Assembly: GCF_001422735.1 (NCBI RefSeq)
Contig: NZ_LMLZ01000004.1
Location: forward strand, 90,700 to 154,699
Length of the DNA stretch: 64,000 bases
Reading direction: 5' to 3'
From: Acidovorax sp. Leaf78
Lineage (GTDB): Bacteria; Pseudomonadota; Gammaproteobacteria; Burkholderiales; Burkholderiaceae_C
The position numbers were made by a program, and so were the translations under genes. The notes under the pieces were generated by a model. The model was not told where the DNA came from and did no database searches. It worked only from the letters and a program-made list of their open reading frames with translations. Every line of letters begins with the position of its first letter. The stretch's first letter is position 1. Shown in pieces: positions 62,715 through 64,000 of this stretch.

Positions 62715-63107
62715 TTAGCGACCTTTTGTAGTGAAATATGATTTTTCTGGCTGATCCAAACTGCTATTCGAAAAAAATTCAATGTAGGCGGCTTGTGGTT
62801 TTTCGGAGTTCTTGCATGACTTGTACCAAATCCGCACAGCAATTCCGGTGTTGAGCTTCGAGATTTCTTCATCCCCTCCAAATGCCGAGTATGCCTCTTT
62901 TAATTCTCCCAGTTTTACGGAGACAATCTTTCTATCAGGGTATTTTTCTATTTTTATTTCTTGATTGTTTTTCTCAATTAAGTATCCGGCAAGATTTCTG
63001 TTGGATGTTTGTCCTTCTTCTCCGTCTGGTACCGGCAACACACATTTCGCTTGTGCTGAGAAAGAAAAAAATGCCAAGCATACGATTGTATGTTTGTGAA
63101 TATTCAT
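62715..63107 (-). CDS. probable periplasmic immunity protein for the Rhs toxin
   Basis: 130 residues, no family recognised. Signal peptide (HTIVCLAFFSFSAQA, cleavage before KCVLP); the mature part is Lys/Glu-rich with three Cys. It starts 17 bp after the Rhs stop on the same strand, the usual place of an immunity gene, and is AT-rich like the toxin tip. Export would fit a toxin that works on the cell wall. Confidence 0.7.
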   Translation of the reverse strand: MNIHKHTIVCLAFFSFSAQAKCVLPVPDGEEGQTSNRNLAGYLIEKNNQEIKIEKYPDRKIVSVKLGELKEAYSAFGGDEEISKLNTGIAVRIWYKSCKNSEKPQAAYIEFFSNSSLDQPEKSYFTTKGR

Positions 63108-63124
63108 GAGCAGTTTGTTCGTTG

Positions 63125-64000
63125 TTACTGTACTTTTGCATTGGTTATGCCGCCGTTAGGCAGTTCGCCATTCCTGATGTAGTCTATTGAGTTATTCGGA
63201 TTGTTTGTTTTAAAATCTTCGGAGGCACTGCATAGTTTTTCAATGTCTTCATTTTGAGTGCGCGTGCATCCTAGAGTAGGGTTCCAGCCTTGCCGGGGGG
63301 AAAAGGGATCCTTTAAACTCGATCCTCCTCCATGAATCCATCTTTGCCTATTATCCGTCGTCATCCATTTGGCCGGCCCAAATGCTTTGTTGAACTTTGG
63401 GTATTGGCATTTTGTGAATTTCCCACTGTATGCATCCGAGGCGCCAGCTTTCGCCTTGCTGGTAACCTGATTTCTCGATTCCATTTCTAGTATCGACCTG
63501 CCGTTGGAGTCCATCATTATGGTTTTTCCATTGTTTATGTCGGTGTAAACTAGTGCGTTGCCTGAGCCATTTCCTATAGCGTCCAACCCTAAAGGGTCTA
63601 AAATCTGCACTGGATTCAAGTTCGCATATTGATATGGTCTCGGCCCGCCTGCCAGTCCAATAGGATCCTGAGTCACATACTGCCCAACCCCCGGGTCGTA
63701 GAAGCGAAAACGGTTGTAATGCAGCCCGGTCTCCGCATCAAGCTGCTGTCCCTGCAAGCGGATGGGTTGATGGATGCGGTGGGGGTTGTACTCCTGCTCG
63801 ATCTCGCCCCAGGCGCCGTATCTTGCAGCCCAACTCACCTGTCCCGCCTCTTTTCCGTTGGCGTTGACCAGCGCAATGGGTGTGCCCAGGTGGTCCGTCA
63901 GGAAGTGCCGGATGGTCAGCGGGTGGTTATCTTCGATGTGGGCTTGGGTGTCCTTGATGAGCTGCAGCGACTCTTGCACTTGGCTTCGCATCTCCTGCGG
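63125..64000 (-). CDS. Rhs repeat-associated core protein with L,D-transpeptidase-like toxin tip (5' end outside window)
   Basis: The frame is open to the window edge. Numbering from ATG 63991: the Rhs core runs to about 136 (FLTDHLGTPIALVNANG, YNRFRFYDPGVGQYVTQDPI, GLAGGPRPYQYANLNP, ILDPLGL). After the conserved DPLGL boundary a 150-residue variable tip begins. It contains WIHGGG (H220-G221) and TLGCTR (T239 to R244), with C242 22 residues after H220. This resembles the H...[ST]xGC.R catalytic motif of YkuD-type L,D-transpeptidases. Such tips in type VI effectors attack peptidoglycan cross-linking. Base composition drops sharply at the tip, a sign of tip exchange. Confidence 0.85.
   Translation of the reverse strand, partial: PQEMRSQVQESLQLIKDTQAHIEDNHPLTIRHFLTDHLGTPIALVNANGKEAGQVSWAARYGAWGEIEQEYNPHRIHQPIRLQGQQLDAETGLHYNRFRFYDPGVGQYVTQDPIGLAGGPRPYQYANLNPVQILDPLGLDAIGNGSGNALVYTDINNGKTIMMDSNGRSILEMESRNQVTSKAKAGASDAYSGKFTKCQYPKFNKAFGPAKWMTTDNRQRWIHGGGSSLKDPFSPRQGWNPTLGCTRTQNEDIEKLCSASEDFKTNNPNNSIDYIRNGELPNGGITNAKVQ

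Noticed and set aside
1..64000. tRNA, rRNA or complete insertion sequences
   Set aside because: No cloverleaf with a TTCGA-type T loop, no ribosomal RNA sequence and no transposase-like protein was found by eye.

Overview
The window looks like a chromosomal segment of a high-GC betaproteobacterium of the Comamonadaceae, most likely Acidovorax or a close relative. This is inferred from protein flavour, gene order (ftsH-folP-glmM near the Pst/Pho/polyphosphate genes) and the dispersed repeats; no database was searched. Nearly all genes are strongly GC-biased. The exception is the last 2 kb, which are AT-rich and carry an Rhs toxin tip region.

Layout. 1-6.0 kb: ftsH (5' end missing), folP, glmM, a GNAT acetyltransferase and an amino-acid-binding protein. 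6.3-11.7 kb: two leftward GGDEF-EAL cyclic-di-GMP enzymes. 11.7-26.9 kb: a phosphate block. It holds an OlsB-like acyltransferase, a PlcP-like phospholipase C and an Agt-like glycosyltransferase (a lipid-remodelling operon), ppk, sixA, a ribbon-helix-helix/AKP-rich protein, ppx, pstSCAB, phoU and phoBR. Pho-box-like 11-bp repeats precede the lipid operon, ppk and pstS, and one faces ppx. 27-32.8 kb: MATE transporter, ArnT-like membrane glycosyltransferase, rpmE2, rho, trxA. 32.9-40.8 kb: an AddB-like nuclease and AddA-like helicase pair, then a flavoprotein. 40.9-46.5 kb: an exported hypothetical, the SRP RNA gene (ffs, leftward), dnaX with a nine-A slippage site, ybaB, recR and a MAPEG protein. 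46.9-52.2 kb: an orphan NitT/TauT-type binding protein, a DUF3096 peptide, mltD, gloB, a methyltransferase and rnhA. 52.4-57.1 kb: an RND efflux pair. 57.3-61.8 kb: a leftward molybdenum-cofactor cluster (moaA, mobA, GNAT, moeA) and a thioredoxin-like protein. 62-64 kb: the C-terminal end of an Rhs protein, its probable periplasmic immunity gene, and a decayed second toxin tip with its own immunity gene.

How the genes fit together. Under phosphate limitation, PhoR/PhoB would induce Pst uptake, polyphosphate enzymes and the lipid operon. PlcP would strip phosphate headgroups to leave diacylglycerol, Agt would glycosylate it, and OlsB would start ornithine-lipid synthesis, so phospholipids are replaced by phosphorus-free lipids. 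This is inferred from family resemblance plus the Pho boxes seen in the sequence.

Three dispersed repeat families occupy many intergenic gaps. One of them has copies read in frame inside genes, most clearly in moeA.
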